This document shows positions 36,131 through 45,170 of a stretch of 64,000 nt of DNA, one piece after another. The DNA lies in NCBI RefSeq assembly GCF_001274725.1, contig NZ_LGUF01000007.1, positions 1,016,001-1,080,000 of the forward strand, given 5' to 3'. The stretch is from Sporosarcina globispora (GTDB lineage Bacteria > Bacillota > Bacilli > Bacillales > Cytobacillaceae). The position numbers were made by a program, and so were the translations under genes. Within the stretch, counting starts at the first letter, position 1; each line of letters begins with the position of its first letter. Below the pieces are notes generated by a model. It worked only from the letters and a program-made list of their open reading frames with translations, made no database searches and was not told the origin of the DNA.

Positions 36131-36322
36131 TTATTGTGAGAAAAAGTCCTTTTTTATAGGGGCTTTTTCTTCTTTATTAAAAACTTTTCTTATTAAACTT
36201 TTTAAATTCACTTCAGAAATAAAAGGACCATTTATGTATCTTTTAAATGCAAGGTGGAAAATTTCCTCAATTAACATAAGGATTACAAGCGAAGAAAGAA
36301 TAATTGTAATCACTAACTCCAT
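36131..36322 (-). CDS. Small single-pass membrane protein of unknown function
   Basis: 63 residues from an ATG with AGGGG about ten bases upstream. Residues 1-24 form one hydrophobic helix (ELVITIILSSLVILMLIEEI), followed by a basic cytoplasmic tail. No family recognised. Its last codons overlap the terminator of degU on the other strand. Length and composition favour a real gene, but with no homologue recalled this is only moderately supported. Confidence 0.45.
   Translation of the reverse strand: MELVITIILSSLVILMLIEEIFHLAFKRYINGPFISEVNLKSLIRKVFNKEEKAPIKKDFFSQ
36139..36172 (+). terminator. Terminator of degU
   Basis: AGAAAAAGTCC pairs with GGGGCTTTTTCT across a T-rich loop, followed by T-rich sequence, 11 bases after the degU stop. 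Confidence 0.75.
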
Positions 36323-36473
36323 ATGGTTTACCCCTATTCTTTTATTTTCTTAAAAGAAAGTACACCCTCTCTATTTAATGATAACGTAAAGACTTTGCGA
36401 ATAATAGGTATTTATACACTTTTTTTGGAATATTAACCAAATGAAAACACACAAAAGCAATCAAATTGCGCGG

Positions 36474-36752
36474 TCATTTTATAAGAGCGGCTGCAGCTGT
36501 TTGAAAAATAGCTTTTGTATTGGAAGATCTCTTTTTAGCTTGATTTACCATATAAACAAGTTCTTCGATTTCTTTAGGTGACGCACTGTCTATCAGCCAT
36601 GAAGCAAGTTCTGCTCCGCTGACAGAATGGTTGATATTAGGGACTTTAATGTGTTTATATTTACTTAATTCATTATTAAGCATTTGATGAAGAGTATCTA
36701 AGCTGTATCTATTTGATGCGGGGTTATTTGTGGAAGAAGTGCTTTTAATCAA
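36474..36752 (-). CDS. Hypothetical protein, 92 residues
   Basis: TTG start with AAAGGAG about ten bases upstream. The first ~15 residues are Ser/Thr/Asn-rich and probably disordered. The rest is helical (TLHQMLNNELSKYKHIKVP ... GAELASWLIDSASPKEIEEL), without a signal peptide or membrane helix, and ends in AAAALIK. I recognise no family. The strong ribosome site and natural amino-acid usage support a real gene; a small cytoplasmic regulator or adaptor is conceivable but not shown. Confidence 0.6.
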   Translation of the reverse strand: MIKSTSSTNNPASNRYSLDTLHQMLNNELSKYKHIKVPNINHSVSGAELASWLIDSASPKEIEELVYMVNQAKKRSSNTKAIFQTAAAALIK

Positions 36753-36973
36753 TGTGTTACAGCTCCTTTACAAAATAAAGACACAAAAAGCATTTTATCA
36801 TATGCTTGGGAAAGATTTGAAGGTAAAAAAATACTAGGTCCTAAAAGTAGGAATAATGGAGCACAGGTTTTATTTTGTCCCCTTCTCTGTCTGTACTCTA
36901 AACTTAATGCAATTTCCCCCGCTATCATATAAAATGGAACTTGAACAAAAAGATAAGGATGGTAACTCTATTT

Positions 36974-37813
36974 ATGAAAACGGCTGTTGTAACGGATAGT
37001 ACAGCATACATTCCAAAGGAGTTAAGAGAAAATTTAAATATACATATGATTCCACTGAGCGTGATTTTTGGCAGTGAGACTTATCAGGAAGAAGTAGAAA
37101 TTACTGCTGCTGACTTTTATGAAGAAGTGAAGCATAAAGACCTTCCGACTACTTCACAGCCGCCGGTTGGTGAGTTTACCGAGCTGTTTGAAAAGCTTTC
37201 GAAAGAGTATGATGCGGTTATCTCAATACATTTGTCCAGCGGAATTAGCGGCACATTCCAGGGAGCAGTTACTGCAGGGAGCATGGTGGAAGATATTCAG
37301 GTTTTCCCGTTTGATTCGGAAATCAGCTGTATGGTACAGGGCTTTTATGTAATTGAAGCTGCTGAACTTGCTGCTGCCGGGAAAAGTCCTCAGGAGATTA
37401 TTGAGCGCATCGAAGAAATGAAGAAATCAATTCGAGCTTATTTTATGGTTGATGATTTATCACACCTTCAGCGCGGGGGACGTTTGTCGAGTGCACAGGC
37501 ACTCATTGGAAGCCTGCTTCAGGTTAAGCCTTTGCTCCATTTTGAGGATAAGAAAATTGTTCCGTTTGAAAAAATCCGCACACGTAAAAAAGCGATGAAG
37601 CGGATGGTTGATCTTTTCTGGGAAGATGTGAAAAGCGGTGAGCCATACCAGGCAGTTATTATCCATGCCAATCGCGAAGATGAAGCACGTGTGTGGAAGG
37701 CTGAACTGGAAGCGGAATATCCGAATGTGGAATTTATGATCAGCTACTTTGGACCTGTTATCGGTACCCATTTAGGTGAAGGTGCTATGGGGTTTGGCTG
37801 GGTGAAGAAATAG
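36974..37813 (+). CDS. yviA: DegV-family fatty-acid-binding protein (FakB type)
   Basis: 279 residues from the ATG at 36974 (MKTAVVTDSTAYIPKE); upstream in-frame starts at 36941 and 36959 would add residues not found in the family. DegV signature: VVTDSTAYIP at the N-terminus, LPTTSQPPVGEF near 58, ISIHLSSGISGTFQGA near 88, and the C-terminal lid with GTHLGEGAMGFGW. FakB proteins present a fatty acid to the kinase FakA for phosphorylation. Position between degU and comFA matches B. subtilis yviA. Confidence 0.93.
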   Translation: MKTAVVTDSTAYIPKELRENLNIHMIPLSVIFGSETYQEEVEITAADFYEEVKHKDLPTTSQPPVGEFTELFEKLSKEYDAVISIHLSSGISGTFQGAVTAGSMVEDIQVFPFDSEISCMVQGFYVIEAAELAAAGKSPQEIIERIEEMKKSIRAYFMVDDLSHLQRGGRLSSAQALIGSLLQVKPLLHFEDKKIVPFEKIRTRKKAMKRMVDLFWEDVKSGEPYQAVIIHANREDEARVWKAELEAEYPNVEFMISYFGPVIGTHLGEGAMGFGWVKK

Positions 37814-37820
37814 TATAGTG

Positions 37821-37855
37821 AAGTGCCATTCTGTTTGCGGGATGGTGCTTTTTTT
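37821..37855 (+). terminator. Terminator of the DegV-family gene
   Basis: AAGTGCCATTC and GGATGGTGCTT form a stem with G-U pairs, followed by seven T. Confidence 0.75.
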
Positions 37856-37965
37856 GTCTGAATTGTGAACTTTGGGAATTGGCTTGAAAAATTGGGGAAT
37901 AGAATGGCAAAATTGAGGATAGAAGTAGAGGAATACTCTTATTCTTTAAATAACGAGGTGATTTT

Positions 37966-39462
37966 TTGAGATTTTCCCTGAAAAATAATATCTTAACTCC
38001 AATTCTAAACAAAGAAACTCCGGACAGCCTCCCGATTTCTTTAATTGAGGCCATCCCAGCTTTACCACTCAACGAAAGCTCCCACTTTAATTATGAACTC
38101 CAGCGATTGCTCCATGGAAAACAGCTTTTACTTGATGATCTGCCATATCCCCTCGAAGAAATTCAATCCCATTACGAAAACGGTTATATTCATTACCGGA
38201 AAGGCATTATTAAAGAAAAGAATAAGATTGTTTGTGCAAGGTGCGGCAACAAAGATAGTTCCCTTTTCGCAAGTTTTCCCTGTGCCCGCTTTGGGGAGGA
38301 TGAGTGTACTTACTGCCGGAAATGCATCATGATGGGACGGGTCAGTGCGTGCACCCCTCTGATTAGCTGGGCTGGACCTGAACCACTCCAGGAACTTACC
38401 GAGAATCCATTAGTATGGAATGGCGCCCTTTCACCTGGGCAGCAGCATGCATCCGATCAGGTAAAGCAGAATGTAGTTGAAAATAAGGAGCTCCTAGTTT
38501 GGGCTGTTTGTGGTGCAGGTAAAACTGAAGTTCTATTTGAAGGAATCAGCACGGCCCTTGCTTCTGGAAAAAGAGTGTGCATCGCCACGCCGAGAACAGA
38601 TGTTGTTCTCGAGCTTGGTCCGCGGCTTAAAGCAGTCTTTCCCGGTATCCAAGTTGCCGTCCTTTATGGGGGCAGCGAAGATCGTCATCTTCAAGCACCT
38701 TTAACCATCGCCACCACGCATCAGCTGCTCCGCTTTTATAAAGCGTTTGATACCGTGATTCTCGATGAAGTGGATGCCTTTCCTTATACGGCAGACGAAA
38801 GTCTCCATTATGCTGTCCGCCAATCCCGCAAATATATTTCCTCTATGATCTATTTAACTGCAACCCCCAGCCAAAAATGGCAAAATGAATGTCGCAGCGG
38901 CAAAAGAGATTTCGTCACCATCCCCGCTAGATATCACCGTCATCCCTTGCCAGTACCGTCTTTTAAATGGTGCGGCAACTGGGAGAAACTCCTTAAAAAA
39001 GAAAAACTTCCGCCTGTTGTCACCCAATGGATCAAAAAGAGGCTCGATAACCAGAAACAGTGCCTGCTCTTCCTGCCCAAAATCGATAAAATGGGAAAAG
39101 CCCTAACTGTACTCCGTAAATCCTATCCCAAAATCCAAGCTGTTCACTCAGAAGACCCCGATCGAAAAGGCAAAGTCCAAATGATGCGCAATAAAGAAAT
39201 CCCCATGCTTTTAACAACGACCATTCTGGAAAGAGGGGTTACGTTCCCTAATATTGACGTAGCGGTAATAGGTTCAGAAGACCGCATTTTTACTGAAAGC
39301 GCTCTTGTGCAGATCGCCGGCCGGGTTGGAAGAAGCTTTGATCACCCCAAAGGAGATATCACTTTTTTTCATTATGGTAAAACCGAAAGCATGGTCAAAG
39401 CACAAAAACAGATTCTCAATATGAACTCAGAAGCCAAAAAGAAAGGACTGATCGACTATTAA
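37966..39462 (+). CDS. comFA: ComFA, DEAD-box ATPase for DNA uptake
   Basis: 498 residues from a TTG start; GAGGTGA lies six bases before it. N-terminal zinc module with CARCGNKDSS and CTYCRKC (four Cys, about residues 86-125). SF2 helicase motifs: Walker A in VCGAGKTEVLFEG near 180, motif Ia, LDEVDAFPY (DEVD-type Walker B) near 266, YLTATPS near 300, and QIAGRVGRSFDHP (motif VI) near 450. ComFA drives transforming ssDNA across the membrane from the cytoplasmic side. comFC follows with a 3-base overlap, and comFB is absent between them, unlike B. subtilis. Confidence 0.95.
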   Translation: MRFSLKNNILTPILNKETPDSLPISLIEAIPALPLNESSHFNYELQRLLHGKQLLLDDLPYPLEEIQSHYENGYIHYRKGIIKEKNKIVCARCGNKDSSLFASFPCARFGEDECTYCRKCIMMGRVSACTPLISWAGPEPLQELTENPLVWNGALSPGQQHASDQVKQNVVENKELLVWAVCGAGKTEVLFEGISTALASGKRVCIATPRTDVVLELGPRLKAVFPGIQVAVLYGGSEDRHLQAPLTIATTHQLLRFYKAFDTVILDEVDAFPYTADESLHYAVRQSRKYISSMIYLTATPSQKWQNECRSGKRDFVTIPARYHRHPLPVPSFKWCGNWEKLLKKEKLPPVVTQWIKKRLDNQKQCLLFLPKIDKMGKALTVLRKSYPKIQAVHSEDPDRKGKVQMMRNKEIPMLLTTTILERGVTFPNIDVAVIGSEDRIFTESALVQIAGRVGRSFDHPKGDITFFHYGKTESMVKAQKQILNMNSEAKKKGLIDY

Positions 39463-40156
39463 CTGCTTAATCTGCCATGAAGAAATCCCCTATGATGTTA
39501 GCTGGTCGACTCTCTGGTCGCGGCCAAAAGAGAATCATCTATGCCAGGGCTGCACCGATAAACTCCCATTTATCAAGGGGGAGACATGTTGTAAATGCTC
39601 CCGGCCCTTCAGCACCTTAGACCCTGAATTTCGAAAAGGTAATCTATGCACAGATTGTGTGCGGTGGAACCATGAAGAAGACTGGTCAGGGCTGCTGGAC
39701 AAAAATGTTTCTCTTTTCATGTACGATGACTTTCTAAAAGAAACAATAGCACGCTGCAAATTCAGAGGTGACTATATCCTTGCCAGAGCATTCTCTCCGT
39801 TTATAAGAGAAAGGCTGAAAAATATGGATTTTGATTATCTTGTTCCAATTCCTCTAAGTCCTGAAAGACTTTATGAACGGGGATTTAATCAGTCCGCTGC
39901 ACTCATCCATGAAGCAGGCTTTACAGTCACGGAACTGCTTAAGCGAATCCACTCTGAAAAGCAATCCAAGAAATCACGTCAAGAGCGAATTCACCAAAAA
40001 CAGGTATTCGAGCTGATTCCTGCAGACATTGAAAATAAGGTAATCCTTCTAATCGATGATATCTATACAACCGGGTCGACTCTTTACTATGCTGCCAAAA
40101 TATTGAAAATAGGAGGAGCCTCATCAATATGTTCTATAACATTGGCGAGAGGATAA
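39458..40156 (+). CDS. comFC: ComFC, phosphoribosyltransferase-fold competence protein, apparent AUU start
   Basis: 232 residues if read from ATT at 39458. The frame opens at 39452 and has no ATG, GTG or TTG before 39659, yet the region up to there carries the conserved ComFC zinc cysteines (CLICHEE, CQGC, CCKCSRP, LCTDC). Starting at 39659 would remove the whole zinc finger. ATT overlaps the comFA stop (ATTAA) and AAAGGA lies ten bases upstream, so AUU initiation coupled to comFA is the best reading; B. subtilis ComFC likewise begins directly before its first Cys. The PRT-fold part has VPIPLSPERLYERGFNQS and the PRPP loop VILLIDDIYTTGST near 206. Needed for DNA uptake with ComFA. Confidence 0.85.
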   Translation: MNCLICHEEIPYDVSWSTLWSRPKENHLCQGCTDKLPFIKGETCCKCSRPFSTLDPEFRKGNLCTDCVRWNHEEDWSGLLDKNVSLFMYDDFLKETIARCKFRGDYILARAFSPFIRERLKNMDFDYLVPIPLSPERLYERGFNQSAALIHEAGFTVTELLKRIHSEKQSKKSRQERIHQKQVFELIPADIENKVILLIDDIYTTGSTLYYAAKILKIGGASSICSITLARG

Positions 40157-40299
40157 AAGGTTAATTACTAATGATCATTTATTCAGCTCTGTTCTTAGAA
40201 ACGCAAGCAGGGAGTTGTATTTTTTGATCATTTCACCTACAATTCTCTTTTTCTTCGAGCTATAATGGGGTCAAAAGAATCAGTGAGAGGAAGAATCAT

Positions 40300-40731
40300 A
40301 TGGCTGAGTTATCTAATTGCCCGAAATGTGATGCCATTTTTGTCAAAAATCAATTCCGCGACGTTTGCCAGGACTGCTGGAAGGAAGAAGAGAAGGCCTA
40401 TGAGACGGTTTACCAGTTTATCCGGAAAAGGGAGAACAGGACGGCAATGATGATGGAGGTTGTCGAAGCGACCGGAGTAGAGGAAGAACTCATCATTAAG
40501 TTCATTAAGAGCGGCCGTTTGAAGCTCACACAATTTCCAAACCTGGGCTATCCTTGCGAGAAATGCGGGGCAAGCATTCGGGAAGGCAAACTATGCGGCA
40601 GCTGTGCGGGGGGACTGAGGAAAGATCTTCAGCAGTTTACCGCTGAGGAAGAACGAAGAAAAGAAGCTGCCCAGAGAGAGAAACCCGGCACTTATTTTGC
40701 CGTCAATGAAAAAATTAATCGGCGTTCTTAA
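40300..40731 (+). CDS. yvyF: Flagellar-operon protein YvyF
   Basis: 143 residues. Zinc-ribbon-like cysteines at both ends: NCPKCDAIF and VCQDCWKEEE at the start, CEKCGASI and LCGSCAGG near 88-108. Between them is a short helical part (TAMMMEVVEATGVEEELIIK) like a MerR-type or DksA-like helix bundle. This is the conserved Firmicute flagellar-operon protein found before flgM; its function is unknown, possibly regulatory. A GAGAGGAAG site precedes the ATG. A terminator separates it from flgM. Confidence 0.85.
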   Translation: MAELSNCPKCDAIFVKNQFRDVCQDCWKEEEKAYETVYQFIRKRENRTAMMMEVVEATGVEEELIIKFIKSGRLKLTQFPNLGYPCEKCGASIREGKLCGSCAGGLRKDLQQFTAEEERRKEAAQREKPGTYFAVNEKINRRS

Positions 40732-40761
40732 GCTATGTTGATTCATTAACATAGCTTTTTC
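40730..40761 (+). terminator. Terminator after yvyF
   Basis: AAGCTATGTT at 40730-40739 and AACATAGCTT at 40748-40757 form a perfect 10-bp stem followed by a T run. Confidence 0.88.
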
Positions 40762-40805
40762 TATAGGCTTTTTGATGTATTTTTTGCCAAACATAAATTA
40801 ACATT

Positions 40806-40832
40806 TAAACAAACTGCCACAATAGCCGATAA
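40806..40832 (+). promoter_or_regulatory. Sigma-D promoter of the flgM operon
   Basis: TAAA at 40806-40809 and GCCGATAA at 40825-40832 with a 15-base spacer match the sigma-D consensus. It lies between the yvyF terminator and flgM, as in B. subtilis, where flgM is also read from a sigma-D promoter. Confidence 0.82.
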
Positions 40833-40875
40833 TAGAGTTAGGTTATATTGACCGGAAAGAAAGTGAGGGGTACAC

Positions 40876-41145
40876 ATGAAAATCAATAATAATTTTGGTC
40901 CTTCAGGCGTGAACCCATACAAACGCCAAATGAACAAGCTTGAAAATGCAGGCAAACCAGCCAGAACGGCATCAGATAAAATTGAAATCAGCTCCACTGC
41001 AAAGGAAATGCAGCAGGTATCGCAGCTAAGTGAAAATCGCAAAGCAAAAGTAGAAGAGCTTAAAATCCAGGTAGAGAACGGTACTTATAAAATAAATTCA
41101 AAAGAAGTCGCGAAAAGCATAGCTAATTTTTATACGAAAAAATAA
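40876..41145 (+). CDS. flgM: Anti-sigma-D factor FlgM
   Basis: 89 residues, close to the B. subtilis length. N-terminus is polar and flexible (NNNFGPSGVNPYKRQMNK) and the C-terminal half carries the sigma-binding helices (DKIEISSTAKEMQQV, VEELKIQVENGTYKI, NSKEVAKSIANFY). FlgM holds SigD inactive until the hook is complete. Driven by a sigma-D promoter, so it forms a negative loop. GTGAGGGG lies before the ATG. Confidence 0.93.
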   Translation: MKINNNFGPSGVNPYKRQMNKLENAGKPARTASDKIEISSTAKEMQQVSQLSENRKAKVEELKIQVENGTYKINSKEVAKSIANFYTKK

Positions 41146-41160
41146 AGGGGAGGGAATGGC

Positions 41161-41640
41161 ATGTCAGCCGAAGTGCTTACTTCAGTGATGGAAAAACTGC
41201 TTAAGCTTCATAAAAGCCTTTACGAACTCGCAGTTAAAAAGACAGATATCATTAAGACCGGTGACATGGACGCCCTGAATCAGATGCTGAAGGATGAGCA
41301 GGCTCATATTGCTGCTATCGGCCGATTCGAAAAAGAGCGGGAAAAGGCAGCGAAGTCGATCGCACCTATGCTGGAAAGCCCTACAGTATCTGATTGTCTA
41401 AATATCCTTTCGCAGCCTGATCGTCTCAAGCTGGAGGCCTTCACGAAGGAGCTTGCTGAACTGGTATATGAACTGAAAGAGCAGAATTTCTTAAATCAGC
41501 AGCTTGTTCATCATTCGCTTCAGTTTGTAAATGTATCTATGAATCTTTTAAGGCCGCAGCCTGAAACGATGAATTACGGCCCTCCTGCCAAAAAGAAATC
41601 GGAAAAGATAAATCCAGGAATTTTCAACTCGAAAGTGTAG
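41161..41640 (+). CDS. flgN: Flagellar chaperone FlgN
   Basis: 159 residues, all helical with charged heptads (SVMEKLLKLHKSLYELAVKK), and the C-terminal NLLRPQPETMNYG segment typical of FlgN/YvyG. FlgN keeps the hook-filament junction proteins FlgK and FlgL export-competent. 15 bases after flgM and 18 before flgK, so one operon. Confidence 0.92.
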   Translation: MSAEVLTSVMEKLLKLHKSLYELAVKKTDIIKTGDMDALNQMLKDEQAHIAAIGRFEKEREKAAKSIAPMLESPTVSDCLNILSQPDRLKLEAFTKELAELVYELKEQNFLNQQLVHHSLQFVNVSMNLLRPQPETMNYGPPAKKKSEKINPGIFNSKV

Positions 41641-41658
41641 CAGAACGGAGGAACAAAC

Positions 41659-43221
41659 ATGCGTTCAACTTTCATGGGACTTGAAACAGCCCGCCGCGGC
41701 ATGTTCACCCAGCAAAGTGCTTTATATACAACCGGACATAATATTTCAAATGCGAATACGCCAGGATACACCAGGCAGCGCATTAATTTCGCGCAGACCA
41801 CTCCATACCCTTCCATCGGCATGAATAGGCCGCAGCTTCCCGGACAAATGGGAACAGGTGTCGAAGCGGGAACAGTTCAAAGAATAAGAGAATCATTTCT
41901 GGACCTTCAATATAGAACCGAAACTACTAAAATGGGCTACTATGGTGCCATGAGCGAGTCCCTCACCAAGATGGAAGAAATCATGAATGAGCCATCTGAG
42001 AATGGGTTGCACAGTACTCTTGAAAAGTTCTGGAATGCCCTGCAGGATTTATCAGGCCACACCGAAAATACCGGAGCGAGAGATGTTGTGGCAGCTACAG
42101 GACAGATGGTTGCAGATACACTGAACTATTATTATAATTCCCTGTCCAGGGTTCAGGAGGATATTGGCAACCAGGTTGACGTGAAAGTTGATGAGATTAA
42201 CGCAATAGTCGCGCAAATTAACCATCTGAATAAGCAGATTGCATCTGTTGAACCGCACGGATACCTGCCAAATGATCTTTATGACGAGCGGGATTTATTG
42301 GTAGATAGCCTTTCACAATTGGTTAACGTTAAAGTGACCAATGTGGTCCCGAATACGTATGGAGATGCCAAACCGATGGCAGCGGGCCTTTATAATATCG
42401 AGATTGTCCAAAAGGATGGAAAATCCTATAATCCGCCTATTAACCTCATATCTGTTACAAAAGGGAGCGGCATTGTGGGTACAAATAAACTCGAACTTGA
42501 AAAAAGCGAAGAGACCGGACTGGTAACAGAATTAAAAATCGGATCTGCTTCCTTAACACAGTTTGAGACTTTGTCAGGTGAACTATCCAGTTTAATAAAC
42601 AGCTATGGTTATAAAGCGAACGGATCCGCTAAGGGCGCTTACCCTGAAATGCTGGAGAAGCTGAATAGAATGACAGCTGCTTTTGCCAAGGAATTCAATG
42701 AAATTCATAAGAACGGATATGCCCTTGGTTCTGATACAATCTCTGGACTGGACTTTTTCCAGTTTGATGAGGAAAATCCAGCACAAAGCATTAAAGTGAA
42801 TCAAGTTCTGCTTGATGACTCATCTAAAATCGCGGCAGCTGCCGAAAAGGGCGGCGCTTCAGGAGATAACAAAAATGCTCAGCTGTTGGCTGATTTGAGA
42901 AAGAAAAGTTTTAGTGATTATACCTCTTTGTCTGATGATGAAAAATCAAAGCTGAACGGCAGTCTCGATTCCTATTATTCCGGGATTATCGGCCGGCTAG
43001 GGGTAGACTCTCAAAGTGCTCAGAAAGATTTAAAAAACTCCGCCGTGCTGGCAGATTCAGTAGACCGGAACAGGCAATCTGTCAGCGCCGTGTCATTGGA
43101 CGAAGAAATGACCAATATGATTAAATTCCAACATGCATACAATGCTTCGGCCAGAAATATAACAGTGGTTGATGAAATGCTCGATAAAATCATCAACGGC
43201 ATGGGCGCTGTAGGCAGATAA
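41659..43221 (+). CDS. flgK: Hook-filament junction protein FlgK (HAP1)
   Basis: 520 residues. Conserved axial-protein N-terminus (FMGLETARRGMFTQQSAL, TGHNISNANTPGYTRQR) and C-terminus (VSLDEEMTNMIKFQHAYNAS ... VVDEMLDKIINGMG). The middle part (about 200-400) is the variable outer domain. FlgK sits between hook and filament. Operon with flgN and flgL. Confidence 0.96.
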   Translation: MRSTFMGLETARRGMFTQQSALYTTGHNISNANTPGYTRQRINFAQTTPYPSIGMNRPQLPGQMGTGVEAGTVQRIRESFLDLQYRTETTKMGYYGAMSESLTKMEEIMNEPSENGLHSTLEKFWNALQDLSGHTENTGARDVVAATGQMVADTLNYYYNSLSRVQEDIGNQVDVKVDEINAIVAQINHLNKQIASVEPHGYLPNDLYDERDLLVDSLSQLVNVKVTNVVPNTYGDAKPMAAGLYNIEIVQKDGKSYNPPINLISVTKGSGIVGTNKLELEKSEETGLVTELKIGSASLTQFETLSGELSSLINSYGYKANGSAKGAYPEMLEKLNRMTAAFAKEFNEIHKNGYALGSDTISGLDFFQFDEENPAQSIKVNQVLLDDSSKIAAAAEKGGASGDNKNAQLLADLRKKSFSDYTSLSDDEKSKLNGSLDSYYSGIIGRLGVDSQSAQKDLKNSAVLADSVDRNRQSVSAVSLDEEMTNMIKFQHAYNASARNITVVDEMLDKIINGMGAVGR

Positions 43222-43234
43222 AGGGTGAAATAAA

Positions 43235-44095
43235 GTGCGCGTAACGCAATCAATGCTATCGAATAACATGCTTCGTAATTTAAGCAATAGCTATAGCAGG
43301 CTGGACAAACTGCAGGCCCAAATTAATACTCAAAAGAAATTTACTAAGCCTTCAGACGATCCAGTTGCTGCGATGATGGGGATGAACTATCGTACTGATT
43401 TAAACAGGATTGAGCAGTATACCCGTAACATCGGGGAAGTGAGAAACTGGGTCGACAGTACGGATGATGCCTTGGATAAAGGTGTTCTGGCTCTGCAAAG
43501 GATTCGTGATCTCACACTTCAAGCCAGTAATGGTACTCTGGAGGGTGACCAGCGAAAAGCTGTTGCTGAAGAAATTAAACAGCTTAAAGAGCATCTGCAG
43601 AATATCGGTGATACTCAAGTTGGAGGAAAATATATTTTTAATGGCAATCAGACAAATGTGCGTCCATCTGAATCAGGCTTTCAGAGCGGTACCATCGAGC
43701 TTGAGGTTTTTTCAGGAATTAAAATTCCGGTGAACACAGAAGGGAAAGCTTTGTTTGAGGACATGCTCAGCGATGATGGAGATATCCAAAAGCTAATCAC
43801 AGCTCTTGAAACGAATGATCCAGCCCTTGGGGACATGCTTGAAAGTGTTGATAAAAATATAGATAACTTTTTGTCTGCACGCGCACTAATTGGCGCCAAG
43901 CAAAATCGGGTAGAGCTGATGGAGGACCGTCTTTCGCAGCAGGAAGTTTTCTCAACTAGAATCCTTTCCGATAATGAAGACATTGATATGGAAAAAGTCA
44001 TCATCGAGCTCACAACCCAGGAGAGCATCCACCGTGCAGCCCTAAGTGTCGGGGCAAGAATTATACAGCCGACCTTAACAGACTTTTTAAGATAA
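43235..44095 (+). CDS. flgL: Hook-filament junction protein FlgL (HAP3)
   Basis: 286 residues from a GTG start with AGGGTG upstream. Flagellin-like N-terminus (RVTQSMLSNNMLRNLSNSY, SDDPVAAMMG) and C-terminal helix (ELTTQESIHRAALSVGARI). It caps the hook to join FlgK and flagellin. A terminator hairpin follows, so transcription of yviE downstream is either partial readthrough or separate. Confidence 0.94.
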   Translation: MRVTQSMLSNNMLRNLSNSYSRLDKLQAQINTQKKFTKPSDDPVAAMMGMNYRTDLNRIEQYTRNIGEVRNWVDSTDDALDKGVLALQRIRDLTLQASNGTLEGDQRKAVAEEIKQLKEHLQNIGDTQVGGKYIFNGNQTNVRPSESGFQSGTIELEVFSGIKIPVNTEGKALFEDMLSDDGDIQKLITALETNDPALGDMLESVDKNIDNFLSARALIGAKQNRVELMEDRLSQQEVFSTRILSDNEDIDMEKVIIELTTQESIHRAALSVGARIIQPTLTDFLR

Positions 44096-44103
44096 TCAAC
44101 GAA

Positions 44104-44133
44104 AAGCTATCCATAGGAGATAGCTTTTTTTCA
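44104..44133 (+). terminator. Terminator between flgL and yviE
   Basis: AAGCTATC and GATAGCTT form an 8-bp stem with a 7-base loop and a run of seven T, nine bases after the flgL stop. Confidence 0.78.
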
Positions 44134-44150
44134 TAAAAGAGGTGTTCAAC

Positions 44151-44714
44151 ATGAATGTGCCGCAAATCAGGCTGGAATCCAACTTTATCAAGCTAGGATT
44201 AAAGATAGAAAAACCTGTGCAGGAAATCGAACAGCCTCCTGCCATTCAATCTATCCAGCAGCCAAAAGCCATTCTGGAAATCGAAACAATTCCTGGGAAG
44301 CTGACGATTGACCAGACAAAAGCACGGGAGGACGTCGACCTTAAAAGTGTTGGCAGAAGAATAGAAGAGTTTTCCCAATACGGATACCAGGATTGGCTGA
44401 AAGGACTCGAAAGAAGGGCTGCACAGGGTACAGAGCTCATGAAAATTGAAAACGGAGGCAACCCCATCGCCTATCAGGCCAAGGAAAACAGTGAAGGTCC
44501 ACCCAAGCAGTTCAATATTGGCTGGGTGCCTTCCTACAATAGCGTAAAGATCCAATGCGAACCAGCAAAAGTGAATATTGAGGTCCGGCCGCAAAAGCCG
44601 AAGATCGAGGTTGAAATCAGAAAGCCGGTTCACACCTATACACCTGGAAAAGTTAGCACAGAAATTCTTAAGAAAAATAGCCTAAATATTGATTTTATCA
44701 ATCTAACAATATAG
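44151..44714 (+). CDS. yviE: YviE-like flagellar-locus protein (DUF6470)
   Basis: 187 residues from the ATG at 44151 with AGAGGTG upstream; the in-frame GTG at 44142 is part of that site. The protein is rich in Gln, Ile, Pro and Lys, with repeated short beta-like segments (PQIRLESNFIKLGLKIEKP, EIETIPGKLTIDQTKA, NIEVRPQKPKIEVEIRKP). No enzyme motif. Conserved in place before fliW in Bacillus; function unknown. Confidence 0.85.
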   Translation: MNVPQIRLESNFIKLGLKIEKPVQEIEQPPAIQSIQQPKAILEIETIPGKLTIDQTKAREDVDLKSVGRRIEEFSQYGYQDWLKGLERRAAQGTELMKIENGGNPIAYQAKENSEGPPKQFNIGWVPSYNSVKIQCEPAKVNIEVRPQKPKIEVEIRKPVHTYTPGKVSTEILKKNSLNIDFINLTI

Positions 44715-44729
44715 CAATGAGGTGAAAAA

Positions 44730-45170
44730 ATGATTATCCAAACAAAGTTTCATGGTGAGCAGGAAATAAATAGGAACGATATTATTTATTTTGCATCAGG
44801 GATACCAGGTTTTTTAGAGGAGAAGGAATTTTACCTTCTCCATCTTGAAGAGACAGACTTATTTGTGCTGCAGTCAGTAAAAACGCCTGAAATAGCTTTT
44901 ATAGTTACAGATCCGTTTGCTCTTTATCCGCAGTATGAGTTTGATTTGCCGGAAGAGACAATAGAAAAGTTAGAGATTCAATTAGATAAAGATGTGGCAA
45001 CCTTTGCGATCTTAACAGTAAGAGAGCCATTCCAGGAAACAACCGCAAACCTGCAGGCCCCATTAGTCATTAACCAAACAAAAAAGCTAGGCAAACAAGT
45101 CATACTTAATCACACACCTTACCAGACCAAGCATAAAATCATATCACTTCAGGAACAGGGGGAGAGATAA
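44730..45170 (+). CDS. fliW: Flagellar assembly factor FliW
   Basis: 146 residues. FliW beta-barrel with [14 protein letters not shown] near 28, [18 protein letters not shown] near 68 and LTVREPF. FliW binds either flagellin or CsrA: free flagellin titrates FliW, freeing CsrA to block hag translation. Its stop codon overlaps the csrA start by one base (TAATG), so the pair is made together. The target hairpin in the hag leader is visible at 45506. Confidence 0.95.
   Translation: MIIQTKFHGEQEINRNDIIYFASGIPGFLEEKEFYLLHLEETDLFVLQSVKTPEIAFIVTDPFALYPQYEFDLPEETIEKLEIQLDKDVATFAILTVREPFQETTANLQAPLVINQTKKLGKQVILNHTPYQTKHKIISLQEQGER

Noticed and set aside
37860..37965. ComK box upstream of comFA
   Set aside because: No AAAA-N5-TTTT pair with the right spacing was found; only short A/T tracts and a vague ~22-bp direct repeat.
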